The notes under the pieces are model-generated. The model was not told where the DNA came from, made no database searches, and saw nothing but the letters and a program-made list of their open reading frames with translations. 64,000 nucleotides of DNA from Brachycybe producta (Eukaryota; Arthropoda; Diplopoda; Playtdesmida; Andrognathidae), in assembly GCA_036925085.1 (NCBI GenBank), contig JAUPFP010000057.1, forward strand, positions 1-64,000, in the 5' to 3' direction. Positions within the stretch are counted from its first letter, which is position 1. Every line of letters begins with the position of its first letter. Shown one piece after another: positions 31,530 to 45,760 of the stretch. Made by a program: the position numbers and the translations under genes.

Positions 31530-34500
31530 ATTTGTTAGTTAAAGTAAACCTAACAATAATTAACAAAAAAACGATACATTTCGTTTTTAATTAACAAACA
31601 AAGAAAAAAACATGGTTTTTACAAAATGTAACATAACCAAAAAACTACTTGAGATATTTTGAAACTGATTTCAGCATTGTGTTCAGAATCAAAAAATCTA
31701 TAAGATTCTGTAAGAAATTCATTTGTTAGTTAAAGTAATTATTAACAAAGCAATAATTAACAAAAAACGATATATTTCGTTTTTAATTAACAAACAAAGA
31801 AAAAAAACGTGGTTTTCACAAAATGCAACATAACCAAAAAACTACTTGAGATATTTTGAAACTGATTTCAGCAGTGTGTTCAGAATCAAAAAATCTATAA
31901 GAATCAGTAAGAAATTCATTTGTTAGTTAAAGTAAATCTAACAATAATTAACAAAAAAATGATACATTTGGTTTTTAATTAACAAACAAAGAAAAAAACA
32001 TGGTTTTCACAAAATGTAACATAACCAAAAAACTACTTGAGATATTTTGAAACTGATTTCAGCTGTGTGTTCAGAATCAAAAAATCTATAAGAATCAGTA
32101 AGAAATTCATTTGTTAGTTAAAGTAAATCTAACAATAATTAACAAAAAATGATACATTTCGTTTTTAATTAACAAAAAAAAAATCATTGTTTTCACAAAA
32201 TGTAACATACCCATAAAACTACTTGAGATATTTTGAAACTAATTTCACCAGTGTGTTCAGAATCAAAAAATTTATAAGATTCTGTAAGAAATTCATTTGT
32301 TAGTTAAAGTAAATCTAACAATAATTAACAAAAAATGATACATTTCGTTTTTAATTAACAAACAAAAAAAATCATTGTTTTCACAAAATGTAACATACCC
32401 ATAAAACTACTTGAGATATTTTGAAACTGATTTCACCAGTGTGTTCAGAATCAAAAAATCTATAAGAATCTGTAAGAAATTCATTTTTTGGTTAAAGTAA
32501 ACCTAACAATAATTAACAAAAAAACGATACATTTCGTTTTTAATTAACAAACAAAAAAAAAAACATGGATTTTACAAAATGTAACATAACCAAAAAACTA
32601 CTTGAGATATTTTGAAACTGATTGAAGCTGTGTGTTCAGAATCAAAAAATCTATAAGAATCAGTAAGAAATTCATTTGTTAGTTAAAGTAAATCTAACAA
32701 TAATTAACAAAAAACGATACATTTTGTTTTTAATTAACAATGAAAAAAACGTGGTTTTCACAAAATGTAACATAACCAAAAAACTACTTGAGATATTTTT
32801 AAACTGATTTTACCAGTGTGTTCAGAATAAAAAAATCTGTAAGAATCTGTAAGAAATTCATTTGTTAGTTAAAGTAAATCTAACAATAATTAACAAAAAA
32901 CGATACATTTGGTTTTTAATTAACAAACAAAGAAAAAAACATGGTTTTCACAAAATGTAACATAACCAAAAAACTACTTGAGATATTTTGAAACTGATTT
33001 CAGTTGTGTGTTCAGAATCAAAAAATCTATAAGAATCAGTAAGAAATTCATTTGTTAGTTAAAGTAAATCTAACAATAATTAACAAAAAACGATACATTT
33101 CGTTTTTAATTAACAAACAAAAAAAAATGTTGTTTTCACAAAATGTAACATAACCATAAAACTACTTGAGATATTTTGAAACTGATTTCACCAGTGTGTT
33201 CAGAATCAAATAATCTATAAGAATCTTTAAAAAATTCATTTTTTGGTTAAAGTAAACCTAACAATAATTAACAAAAAAACGATACATTTCGTTTTTAATT
33301 AACAAACAAAGAAAAAAACATGGTTTTTACAAAATGTAACATAACCAAAAAACTACTTGAGATATTTTGAAACTGATTTTACCAGTGAGTTCAGAATCAA
33401 AAAATCTGTAAGATTCTGTAAGAAATTCATTTTTTTGTTAAAGTAAACCTTACAATAATTAACAAAAAATGATACATTTTGTTTTTAATTAACAAACAAA
33501 AAAAAAAACGTGGTTTTCACAAAATGTAACATAACCAAAAAACTACTTGAGATATTTTGAAACTGATTTCACCAGTGTGTTCAGAATCAAAAAATCTATA
33601 AGAATCAGTAAGAAATTCATTTGTTAGTTAAAGTAAATCTAACAATAATTAACAAAAAACGATACATTTCGTTTTTAATTAACAATGAAAAAAACGTGGT
33701 TTTCACAAAATGTAACATAACCAAAAAACTACTTGAGATATTTTTAAACTGATTTTACCAGTGTGTTCAGAATCAAAAAATCTGTAAGAATCTGTAAGAA
33801 ATTCATTTGTTAGTTAAAGTAAATCTAACAATAATTAACAAAAAACGATACATTTGGTTTTTAATTAACAAACAAAGAAAAAAACATGGTTTTCACAAAA
33901 TGTAACATAACCAAAAAACTACTTGAGATATTTTGAAACTGATTTCAGTTGTGTGTTCAGAATCAAAAAATCTATAAGAATCAGTAAGAAATTCATTTGT
34001 TAGTTAAAGTAAATCTAACAATAATTAACAAAAAACGATACATTTCGTTTTTAATTAACAAACAAAAAAAAATGTTGTTTTCACAAAATGTAACATAACC
34101 ATAAAACTACTTGAGATATTTTGAAACTGATTTCACCAGTGTGTTCAGAATCAAAAAATCTATAAGAATCTTTAAAAAATTCATTTTTTGGTTAAAGTAA
34201 ACCTAACAATAATTAACAAAAAAACGATACATTTCGTTTTTAATTAACAAACAAAGAAAAAAACATGGTTTTTACAAAATGTAACATAACCAAAAATCTA
34301 CTTGAGATATTTTGAAATTGATTTCAACAGTGTGTTCAGAATCAAAAAATCTATAAGAATCAGTAAGAAATTCATTTTTTGGTTAAAGTAAACCTAACAA
34401 TAATTAAGAAAAAAACGATACAATTTGTTTTTAATTAACAAACAAAGAAAAAAACATGGTTTTCACAAAATGTAACATAACCAAAAAACTACTTGAGATA

Positions 34501-37500
34501 TTTTGAAACTGATTTCAGCAGTGTGTTCAGAATCAAAGAATCTATAAGAATCAATAAGAAATTCATTTGTTAGTTAAAGTAAACCTAACAATAATTAACA
34601 AAAAAACGATACATTTCGTTTTTAATTAACAAACAAAGAAAAAAACATGGTTTTTACAAAATGTAACATAACCAAAAAACTACTTGAGATATTTTGAAAC
34701 TGATTTCAGCATTGTGTTCAGAATCAAAAAATCTATAAGATTCTGTAAGAAATTCATTTGTTAGTTAAAGTAATTATTAACAAAGCAATAATTAACAAAA
34801 AACGATATATTTCGTTTTTAATTAACAAACAAAGAAAAAAAACGTGGTTTTCACAAAATGCAACATAACCAAAAAACTACTTGAGATATTTTGAAACTGA
34901 TTTCAGCAGTGTGTTCAGAATCAAAAAATCTATAAGAATCAGTAAGAAATTCATTTGTTAGTTAAAGTAAATCTAACAATAATTAACAAAAAAATGATAC
35001 ATTTGGTTTTTAATTAACAAACAAAGAAAAAAACATGGTTTTCACAAAATGTAACATAACCAAAAAACTACTTGAGATATTTTGAAACTGATTTCAGCTG
35101 TGTGTTCAGAATCAAAAAATCTATAAGAATCAGTAAGAAATTCATTTGTTAGTTAAAGTAAATCTAACAATAATTAACAAAAAATGATACATTTCGTTTT
35201 TAATTAACAAACAAAAAAATCATTGTTTTCACAAAATGTAACATACCCATAAAACTACTTGAGATATTTTGAAACTAATTTCACCAGTGTGTTCAGAATC
35301 AAAAAATTTATAAGATTCTGTAAGAAATTCATTTGTTAGTTAAAGTAAATCTAACAATAATTAACAAAAAATGATACATTTCGTTTTTAATTAACAAACA
35401 AAAAAAATCATTGTTTTCACAAAATGTAACATACCCATAAAACTACTTGAGATATTTTGAAACTGATTTCACCAGTGTGTTCAGAATCAAAAAATCTATA
35501 AGAATCTGTAAGAAATTCATTTTTTGGTTAAAGTAAACCTAACAATAATTAACAAAAAAACGATACATTTCGTTTTTAATTAACAAACAAAAAAAAAAAC
35601 ATGGATTTTACAAAATGTAACATAACCAAAAAACTACTTGAGATATTTTGAAACTGATTGAAGCTGTGTGTTCAGAATCAAAAAATCTATAAGAATCAGT
35701 AAGAAATTCATTTGTTAGTTAAAGTAAATCTAACAATAATTAACAAAAAACGATACATTTTGTTTTTAATTAACAATGAAAAAAACGTGGTTTTCACAAA
35801 ATGTAACATAACCAAAAAACTACTTGAGATATTTTTAAACTGATTTTACCAGTGTGTTCAGAATAAAAAAATCTGTAAGAATCTGTAAGAAATTCATTTG
35901 TTAGTTAAAGTAAATCTAACAATAATTAACAAAAAACGATACATTTGGTTTTTAATTAACAAACAAAGAAAAAAACATGGTTTTCACAAAATGTAACATA
36001 ACCAAAAAACTACTTGAGATATTTTGAAACTGATTTCAGTTGTGTGTTCAGAATCAAAAAATCTATAAGAATCAGTAAGAAATTCATTTGTTAGTTAAAG
36101 TAAATCTAACAATAATTAACAAAAAACGATACATTTCGTTTTTAATTAACAAACAAAAAAAAATGTTGTTTTCACAAAATGTAACATAACCATAAAACTA
36201 CTTGAGATATTTTGAAACTGATTTCACCAGTGTGTTCAGAATCAAATAATCTATAAGAATCTTTAAAAAATTCATTTTTTGGTTAAAGTAAACCTAACAA
36301 TAATTAACAAAAAAACGATACATTTCGTTTTTAATTAACAAACAAAGAAAAAAACATGGTTTTTACAAAATGTAACATAACCAAAAAAACTACTTGAGAT
36401 ATTTTGAAACTGATTTTACCAGTGAGTTCAGAATCAAAAAATCTGTAAGATTCTGTAAGAAATTCATTTTTTTGTTAAAGTAAACCTTACAATAATTAAC
36501 AAAAAATGATACATTTTGTTTTTAATTAACAAACAAAAAAAAAAACGTGGTTTTCACAAAATGTAACATAACCAAAAAACTACTTGAGATATTTTGAAAC
36601 TGATTTCACCAGTGTGTTCAGAATCAAAAAATCTATAAGAATCAGTAAGAAATTCATTTGTTAGTTAAAGTAAATCTAACAATAATTAACAAAAAACGAT
36701 ACATTTCGTTTTTAATTAACAATGAAAAAAACGTGGTTTTCACAAAATGTAACATAACCAAAAAACTACTTGAGATATTTTTAAACTGATTTTACCAGTG
36801 TGTTCAGAATCAAAAAATCTGTAAGAATCTGTAAGAAATTCATTTGTTAGTTAAAGTAAATCTAACAATAATTAACAAAAAACGATACATTTGGTTTTTA
36901 ATTAACAAACAAAGAAAAAAACATGGTTTTCACAAAATGTAACATAACCAAAAAACTACTTGAGATATTTTGAAACTGATTTCAGTTGTGTGTTCAGAAT
37001 CAAAAAATCTATAAGAATCAGTAAGAAATTCATTTGTTAGTTAAAGTAAATCTAACAATAATTAACAAAAAACGATACATTTCGTTTTTAATTAACAAAC
37101 AAAAAAAAATGTTGTTTTCACAAAATGTAACATAACCATAAAACTACTTGAGATATTTTGAAACTGATTTCACCAGTGTGTTCAGAATCAAAAAATCTAT
37201 AAGAATCTTTAAAAAATTCATTTTTTGGTTAAAGTAAACCTAACAATAATTAACAAAAAAACGATACATTTCGTTTTTAATTAACAAACAAAGAAAAAAA
37301 CATGGTTTTTACAAAATGTAACATAACCAAAAATCTACTTGAGATATTTTGAAATTGATTTCAACAGTGTGTTCAGAATCAAAAAATCTATAAGAATCAG
37401 TAAGAAATTCATTTTTTGGTTAAAGTAAACCTAACAATAATTAAGAAAAAAACGATACAATTTGTTTTTAATTAACAAACAAAGAAAAAAACATGGTTTT

Positions 37501-39590
37501 CACAAAATGTAACATAACCAAAAAACTACTTGAGATATTTTGAAACTGATTTCAGCAGTGTGTTCAGAATCAAAGAATCTATAAGAATCAATAAGAAATT
37601 CATTTGTTAGTTAAAGTAAACCTAACAATAATTAACAAAAAAACGATACATTTCGTTTTTAATTAACAAACAAAGAAAAAAACATGGTTTTTACAAAATG
37701 TAACATAACCAAAAAACTACTTGAGATATTTTGAAACTGATTTCAGCATTGTGTTCAGAATCAAAAAATCTATAAGATTCTGTAAGAAATTCATTTGTTA
37801 GTTAAAGTAATTATTAACAAAGCAATAATTAACAAAAAACGATATATTTCGTTTTTAATTAACAAACAAAGAAAAAAAACGTGGTTTTCACAAAATGCAA
37901 CATAACCAAAAAACTACTTGAGATATTTTGAAACTGATTTCAGCAGTGTGTTCAGAATCAAAAAATCTATAAGAATCAGTAAGAAATTCATTTGTTAGTT
38001 AAAGTAAATCTAACAATAATTAACAAAAAAATGATACATTTGGTTTTTAATTAACAAACAAAGAAAAAAACATGGTTTTCACAAAATGTAACATAACCAA
38101 AAAACTACTTGAGATATTTTGAAACTGATTTCAGCTGTGTGTTCAGAATCAAAAAATCTATAAGAATCAGTAAGAAATTCATTTGTTAGTTAAAGTAAAT
38201 CTAACAATAATTAACAAAAAATGATACATTTCGTTTTTAATTAACAAACAAAAAAAATCATTGTTTTCACAAAATGTAACATACCCATAAAACTACTTGA
38301 GATATTTTGAAACTAATTTCACCAGTGTGTTCAGAATCAAAAAATTTATAAGATTCTGTAAGAAATTCATTTGTTAGTTAAAGTAAATCTAACAATAATT
38401 AACAAAAAATGATACATTTCGTTTTTAATTAACAAACAAAAAAAATCATTGTTTTCACAAAATGTAACATACCCATAAAACTACTTGAGATATTTTGAAA
38501 CTGATTTCACCAGTGTGTTCAGAATCAAAAAATCTATAAGAATCTGTAAGAAATTCATTTTTTGGTTAAAGTAAACCTAACAATAATTAACAAAAAAACG
38601 ATACATTTCGTTTTTAATTAACAAACAAAAAAAAAAACATGGATTTTACAAAATGTAACATAACCAAAAAACTACTTGAGATATTTTGAAACTGATTGAA
38701 GCTGTGTGTTCAGAATCAAAAAATCTATAAGAATCAGTAAGAAATTCATTTGTTAGTTAAAGTAAATCTAACAATAATTAACAAAAAACGATACATTTTG
38801 TTTTTAATTAACAATGAAAAAAACGTGGTTTTCACAAAATGTAACATAACCAAAAAACTACTTGAGATATTTTTAAACTGATTTTACCAGTGTGTTCAGA
38901 ATAAAAAAATCTGTAAGAATCTGTAAGAAATTCATTTGTTAGTTAAAGTAAATCTAACAATAATTAACAAAAAACGATACATTTGGTTTTTAATTAACAA
39001 ACAAAGAAAAAAACATGGTTTTCACAAAATGTAACATAACCAAAAAACTACTTGAGATATTTTGAAACTGATTTCAGTTGTGTGTTCAGAATCAAAAAAT
39101 CTATAAGAATCAGTAAGAAATTCATTTGTTAGTTAAAGTAAATCTAACAATAATTAACAAAAAACGATACATTTCGTTTTTAATTAACAAACAAAAAAAA
39201 ATGTTGTTTTCACAAAATGTAACATAACCATAAAACTACTTGAGATATTTTGAAACTGATTTCACCAGTGTGTTCAGAATCAAATAATCTATAAGAATCT
39301 TTAAAAAATTCATTTTTTGGTTAAAGTAAACCTAACAATAATTAACAAAAAAACGATACATTTCGTTTTTAATTAACAAACAAAGAAAAAAACATGGTTT
39401 TTACAAAATGTAACATAACCAAAAAACTACTTGAGATATTTTGAAACTGATTTTACCAGTGAGTTCAGAATCAAAAAATCTGTAAGATTCTGTAAGAAAT
39501 TCATTTTTTTGTTAAAGTAAACCTTACAATAATTAACAAAAAATGATACATTTTGTTTTTAATTAACAAACAAAAAAAAAACGTGGTTTT
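31530..39590. repeat. Higher-order repeat, ~3037-bp period
   Basis: GAATAAAAAAATCTG recurs at about 32826, 35862 and 38899, and GTGAGTTCAG at about 33387, 36424 and 39460. The step is 16 monomers, with about 2.7 copies and very few differences between them. Confidence 0.75.
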
Positions 39591-39689
39591 CACAAAATGC
39601 AACATAACCAAAAAACTACTTGAGATATTTTGAAACTGATTTCACCAGTGTGTTCAGAATCAAAAAATCTATAAGAATCAGTAAGAAAT

Positions 39690-42600
39690 TCATTTTTTGG
39701 TTAAAGTAAACCTAACAATAATTAAGAAAAAAACGATACAATTTGTTTTTAATTAACAAACAAAGAAAAAAACATGGTTTTCACAAAATGTAACATAACC
39801 AAAAAACTACTTGAGATATTTTGAAACTGATTTAAGCAGTGTGTTCAGAATCAAAAAATCTATAAGAATCTGTAAGAAATTCATTTTTTTGTTAAAGTAA
39901 ACCTTACAATAATTAACAAAAAACAATACATTTCGTTTTTAATTAACAAACATAAAAAAAACGTGGTTTTCACAAAATGTAACATAACCAAAAAACTACT
40001 TGAGATATTTTAAAACATATTTCACCAGTGTGTTGAGAATCAAAAAAGCTATAAGAATCTGTAAGAAATTCATTTTTTTGGTTAAAGTAAACCTAACAAT
40101 AATTAACAAAAACGATACATTTCGTTTTTAATTAACAAACAAAAAAAAAATTCGTGGTTTTCACAAAATGTAACATAACCAAAAAACTACTTGAGATATT
40201 TTAAAAAAGATTTCACCAGTGTGTTCAGAATCAAAAAATCTGTAAGATTCTGTAAGAAATTCATTTGTTAGTTAAAGTAATTATTAACAAAGCAATAATT
40301 AACAAAAAATGATATATTTCGTTTTTAATTAACAAACAAAAAAAAAACGTGGTTTTCACAAAATGCAACATAACCAAAAAACTACTTGAGATATTTTGAA
40401 ACTGATTTCACCAGTGTGTTCAGAATCAAAAAATCTATAAGAATCAGTAAAAAATTCATTTTTTTGTTAAAGTAAACCTAACAATAATTAACAAAAAACG
40501 ATACATTTCGTTTTTAATTAACAAACAAAAAAAACGTTGTTTTCACAAAATGTAACATAACCATAAAACTACTTGAGATATTTTGAAACTGATTTCACCA
40601 GTGTGTTCAGAATCAAAGAATCTATAAGAATCAATAAGAAATTCATTTGTTAGTTAAAGTAAACCTAACAATAATTAACAAAAAAACGATACATTTCGTT
40701 TTTAATTAACAAACAAAGAAAAAAACATGGTTTTTACAAAATGTAACATAACCAAAAAACTACTTGAGATATTTTGAAACTGATTTCAGCAGTGTGTTCA
40801 GAATCAAAAAATCTATAAGAATCAGTAAGAAATTCATTTGTTAGTTAAAGTAAATCTAACAATAATTAACAAAAAACGATACATTTCGTTTTTAATTAAC
40901 AATGAAAAAAACGTGGTTTTCACAAAATGTAACATAACCAAAAAACTACTTGAGATATTTTTAAACTGATTTTACCAGTGTGTTCAGAATCAAAAAATCT
41001 GTAAGAATCTGTAAGAAATTCATTTTTTGGTTAAAGTAAACCTAACAATAATTAACAAAAAAACGATACATTTCGTTTTTAATTAACAAACAAAGAAAAA
41101 AACATGGTTTTTACAAAATGTAACATAACCAAAAAAATACTTGAGATATTTTGAAACTGATTTCAGCAGTGTGTTCAGAATCAAAAAATCTATAAGATTC
41201 TGTAAGAAATTCATTTGTTAGTTAAAGTAAATCTAACAATAATTAACAAAAAATGATACATTTCGTTTTTAATTAACAAACAAAAAAAATCATTGTTTTC
41301 ACAAAATGTAACATACCCATAAAACTACTTGAGATATTTTGAAACTGATTTTACCAGTGTGTTCAGAATCAAAAAATCTGTAAGAATCTGTAAGAAATTC
41401 ATTTGTTAGTTAAAGTAAATCTAACAATAATTAACAAAAAACGATACATTTGGTTTTTAATTAACAAACAAAGAAAAAAACATGGTTTTCACAAAATGTA
41501 ACATAACCAAAAAACTACTTGAGATATTTTGAAACTGATTTCAGTTGTGTGTTCAGAATCAAAAAATCTATAAGAATCAGTAAGAAATTCATTTGTTAGT
41601 TAAAGTAAATCTAACAATAATTAACAAAAAACGATACATTTGGTTTTTAATTAACAAACAAAGAAAAAAACATGGTTTTCACAAAATGTAACATAACCAA
41701 AAAACTACTTGAGATATTTTGAAACTGATTTCAGTTGTGTGTTCAGAATCAAAAAATCTATAAGAATATGTGAAAAATTCATTTGTTAGTTAAAGTAAAT
41801 CTAACAATAATTAACAAAAAACTATACATTTCATTTTTAATTAACAAACAAAAAAAAATGTGGTTTTCACAAAATGTAACATAACCAAAAAACTACTTGA
41901 GATATTTTGAAACTGATTTCACCAGTGTGTTCAGAATTAAAAAATCTATAAGAATCAGTAAGAAATTCATTTTTTAGTTAAAGTAAATCTAACAATAATT
42001 AACAAAAAACGATACATTTCATTTTTAATTAACAAATAAAGAAAAAAAACGTGGTTTTCACAAAATGCAACATAACCAAAAATCTACTTGAGATATTTTG
42101 AAATTGATTTCAACAGTGTGTTCAGAATCAAAAAATCTATAAGAATCAGTAAGAAATTCATTTTTTGGTTAAAGTAAACCTAACAATAATTAAGAAAAAA
42201 ACGATACAATTTGTTTTTAATTAACAAACAAAGAAAAAAACATGGTTTTCACAAAATGTAACATAACCAAAAAACTACTTGAGATATTTTGAAACTGATT
42301 TAAGCAGTGTGTTCAGAATCAAAAAATCTATAAGAATCTGTAAGAAATTCATTTTTTTGTTAAAGTAAACCTTACAATAATTAACAAAAAACAATACATT
42401 TCGTTTTTAATTAACAAACATAAAAAAAACGTGGTTTTCACAAAATGTAACATAACCAAAAAACTACTTGAGATATTTTAAAACATATTTCACCAGTGTG
42501 TTGAGAATCAAAAAAGCTATAAGAATCTGTAAGAAATTCATTTTTTTGGTTAAAGTAAACCTAACAATAATTAACAAAAACGATACATTTCGTTTTTAAT

Positions 42601-45600
42601 TAACAAACAAAAAAAAAATTCGTGGTTTTCACAAAATGTAACATAACCAAAAAACTACTTGAGATATTTTAAAAAAGATTTCACCAGTGTGTTCAGAATC
42701 AAAAAATCTGTAAGATTCTGTAAGAAATTCATTTGTTAGTTAAAGTAATTATTAACAAAGCAATAATTAACAAAAAATGATATATTTCGTTTTTAATTAA
42801 CAAACAAAAAAAAAACGTGGTTTTCACAAAATGCAACATAACCAAAAAACTACTTGAGATATTTTGAAACTGATTTCACCAGTGTGTTCAGAATCAAAAA
42901 ATCTATAAGAATCAGTAAAAAATTCATTTTTTTGTTAAAGTAAACCTAACAATAATTAACAAAAAACGATACATTTCGTTTTTAATTAACAAACAAAAAA
43001 AACGTTGTTTTCACAAAATGTAACATAACCATAAAACTACTTGAGATATTTTGAAACTGATTTCACCAGTGTGTTCAGAATCAAAGAATCTATAAGAATC
43101 AATAAGAAATTCATTTGTTAGTTAAAGTAAACCTAACAATAATTAACAAAAAAACGATACATTTCGTTTTTAATTAACAAACAAAGAAAAAAACATGGTT
43201 TTTACAAAATGTAACATAACCAAAAAACTACTTGAGATATTTTGAAACTGATTTCAGCAGTGTGTTCAGAATCAAAAAATCTATAAGAATCAGTAAGAAA
43301 TTCATTTGTTAGTTAAAGTAAATCTAACAATAATTAACAAAAAACGATACATTTCGTTTTTAATTAACAATGAAAAAAACGTGGTTTTCACAAAATGTAA
43401 CATAACCAAAAAACTACTTGAGATATTTTTAAACTGATTTTACCAGTGTGTTCAGAATCAAAAAATCTGTAAGAATCTGTAAGAAATTCATTTTTTGGTT
43501 AAAGTAAACCTAACAATAATTAACAAAAAAACGATACATTTCGTTTTTAATTAACAAACAAAGAAAAAAACATGGTTTTTACAAAATGTAACATAACCAA
43601 AAAAATACTTGAGATATTTTGAAACTGATTTCAGCAGTGTGTTCAGAATCAAAAAATCTATAAGATTCTGTAAGAAATTCATTTGTTAGTTAAAGTAAAT
43701 CTAACAATAATTAACAAAAAATGATACATTTCGTTTTTAATTAACAAACAAAAAAAATCATTGTTTTCACAAAATGTAACATACCCATAAAACTACTTGA
43801 GATATTTTGAAACTGATTTTACCAGTGTGTTCAGAATCAAAAAATCTGTAAGAATCTGTAAGAAATTCATTTGTTAGTTAAAGTAAATCTAACAATAATT
43901 AACAAAAAACGATACATTTGGTTTTTAATTAACAAACAAAGAAAAAAACATGGTTTTCACAAAATGTAACATAACCAAAAAACTACTTGAGATATTTTGA
44001 AACTGATTTCAGTTGTGTGTTCAGAATCAAAAAATCTATAAGAATCAGTAAGAAATTCATTTGTTAGTTAAAGTAAATCTAACAATAATTAACAAAAAAC
44101 GATACATTTGGTTTTTAATTAACAAACAAAGAAAAAAACATGGTTTTCACAAAATGTAACATAACCAAAAAACTACTTGAGATATTTTGAAACTGATTTC
44201 AGTTGTGTGTTCAGAATCAAAAAATCTATAAGAATATGTGAAAAATTCATTTGTTAGTTAAAGTAAATCTAACAATAATTAACAAAAAACTATACATTTC
44301 ATTTTTAATTAACAAACAAAAAAAAATGTGGTTTTCACAAAATGTAACATAACCAAAAAACTACTTGAGATATTTTGAAACTGATTTCACCAGTGTGTTC
44401 AGAATTAAAAAATCTATAAGAATCAGTAAGAAATTCATTTTTTAGTTAAAGTAAATCTAACAATAATTAACAAAAAACGATACATTTCATTTTTAATTAA
44501 CAAATAAAGAAAAAAAACGTGGTTTTCACAAAATGCAACATAACCAAAAATCTACTTGAGATATTTTGAAATTGATTTCAACAGTGTGTTCAGAATCAAA
44601 AAATCTATAAGAATCAGTAAGAAATTCATTTTTTGGTTAAAGTAAACCTAACAATAATTAAGAAAAAAACGATACAATTTGTTTTTAATTAACAAACAAA
44701 GAAAAAAACATGGTTTTCACAAAATGTAACATAACCAAAAAACTACTTGAGATATTTTGAAACTGATTTAAGCAGTGTGTTCAGAATCAAAAAATCTATA
44801 AGAATCTGTAAGAAATTCATTTTTTTGTTAAAGTAAACCTTACAATAATTAACAAAAAACAATACATTTCGTTTTTAATTAACAAACATAAAAAAAACGT
44901 GGTTTTCACAAAATGTAACATAACCAAAAAACTACTTGAGATATTTTAAAACATATTTCACCAGTGTGTTGAGAATCAAAAAAGCTATAAGAATCTGTAA
45001 GAAATTCATTTTTTTGGTTAAAGTAAACCTAACAATAATTAACAAAAACGATACATTTCGTTTTTAATTAACAAACAAAAAAAAAATTCGTGGTTTTCAC
45101 AAAATGTAACATAACCAAAAAACTACTTGAGATATTTTAAAAAAGATTTCACCAGTGTGTTCAGAATCAAAAAATCTGTAAGATTCTGTAAGAAATTCAT
45201 TTGTTAGTTAAAGTAATTATTAACAAAGCAATAATTAACAAAAAATGATATATTTCGTTTTTAATTAACAAACAAAAAAAAAACGTGGTTTTCACAAAAT
45301 GCAACATAACCAAAAAACTACTTGAGATATTTTGAAACTGATTTCACCAGTGTGTTCAGAATCAAAAAATCTATAAGAATCAGTAAAAAATTCATTTTTT
45401 TGTTAAAGTAAACCTAACAATAATTAACAAAAAACGATACATTTCGTTTTTAATTAACAAACAAAAAAAACGTTGTTTTCACAAAATGTAACATAACCAT
45501 AAAACTACTTGAGATATTTTGAAACTGATTTCACCAGTGTGTTCAGAATCAAAGAATCTATAAGAATCAATAAGAAATTCATTTGTTAGTTAAAGTAAAC

Positions 45601-45760
45601 CTAACAATAATTAACAAAAAAACGATACATTTCGTTTTTAATTAACAAACAAAGAAAAAAACATGGTTTTTACAAAATGTAACATAACCAAAAAACTACT
45701 TGAGATATTTTGAAACTGATTTCAGCAGTGTGTTCAGAATCAAAAAATCTATAAGATTCT
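39690..45760. repeat. Higher-order repeat, ~2469-bp period
   Basis: GTGTTGAGAATC recurs at about 40032, 42501 and 44969, and GAATATGTGAAA at about 41766 and 44232. The step is 13 monomers, with about 2.5 copies. A related partial copy follows at about 47100-48200. Confidence 0.75.
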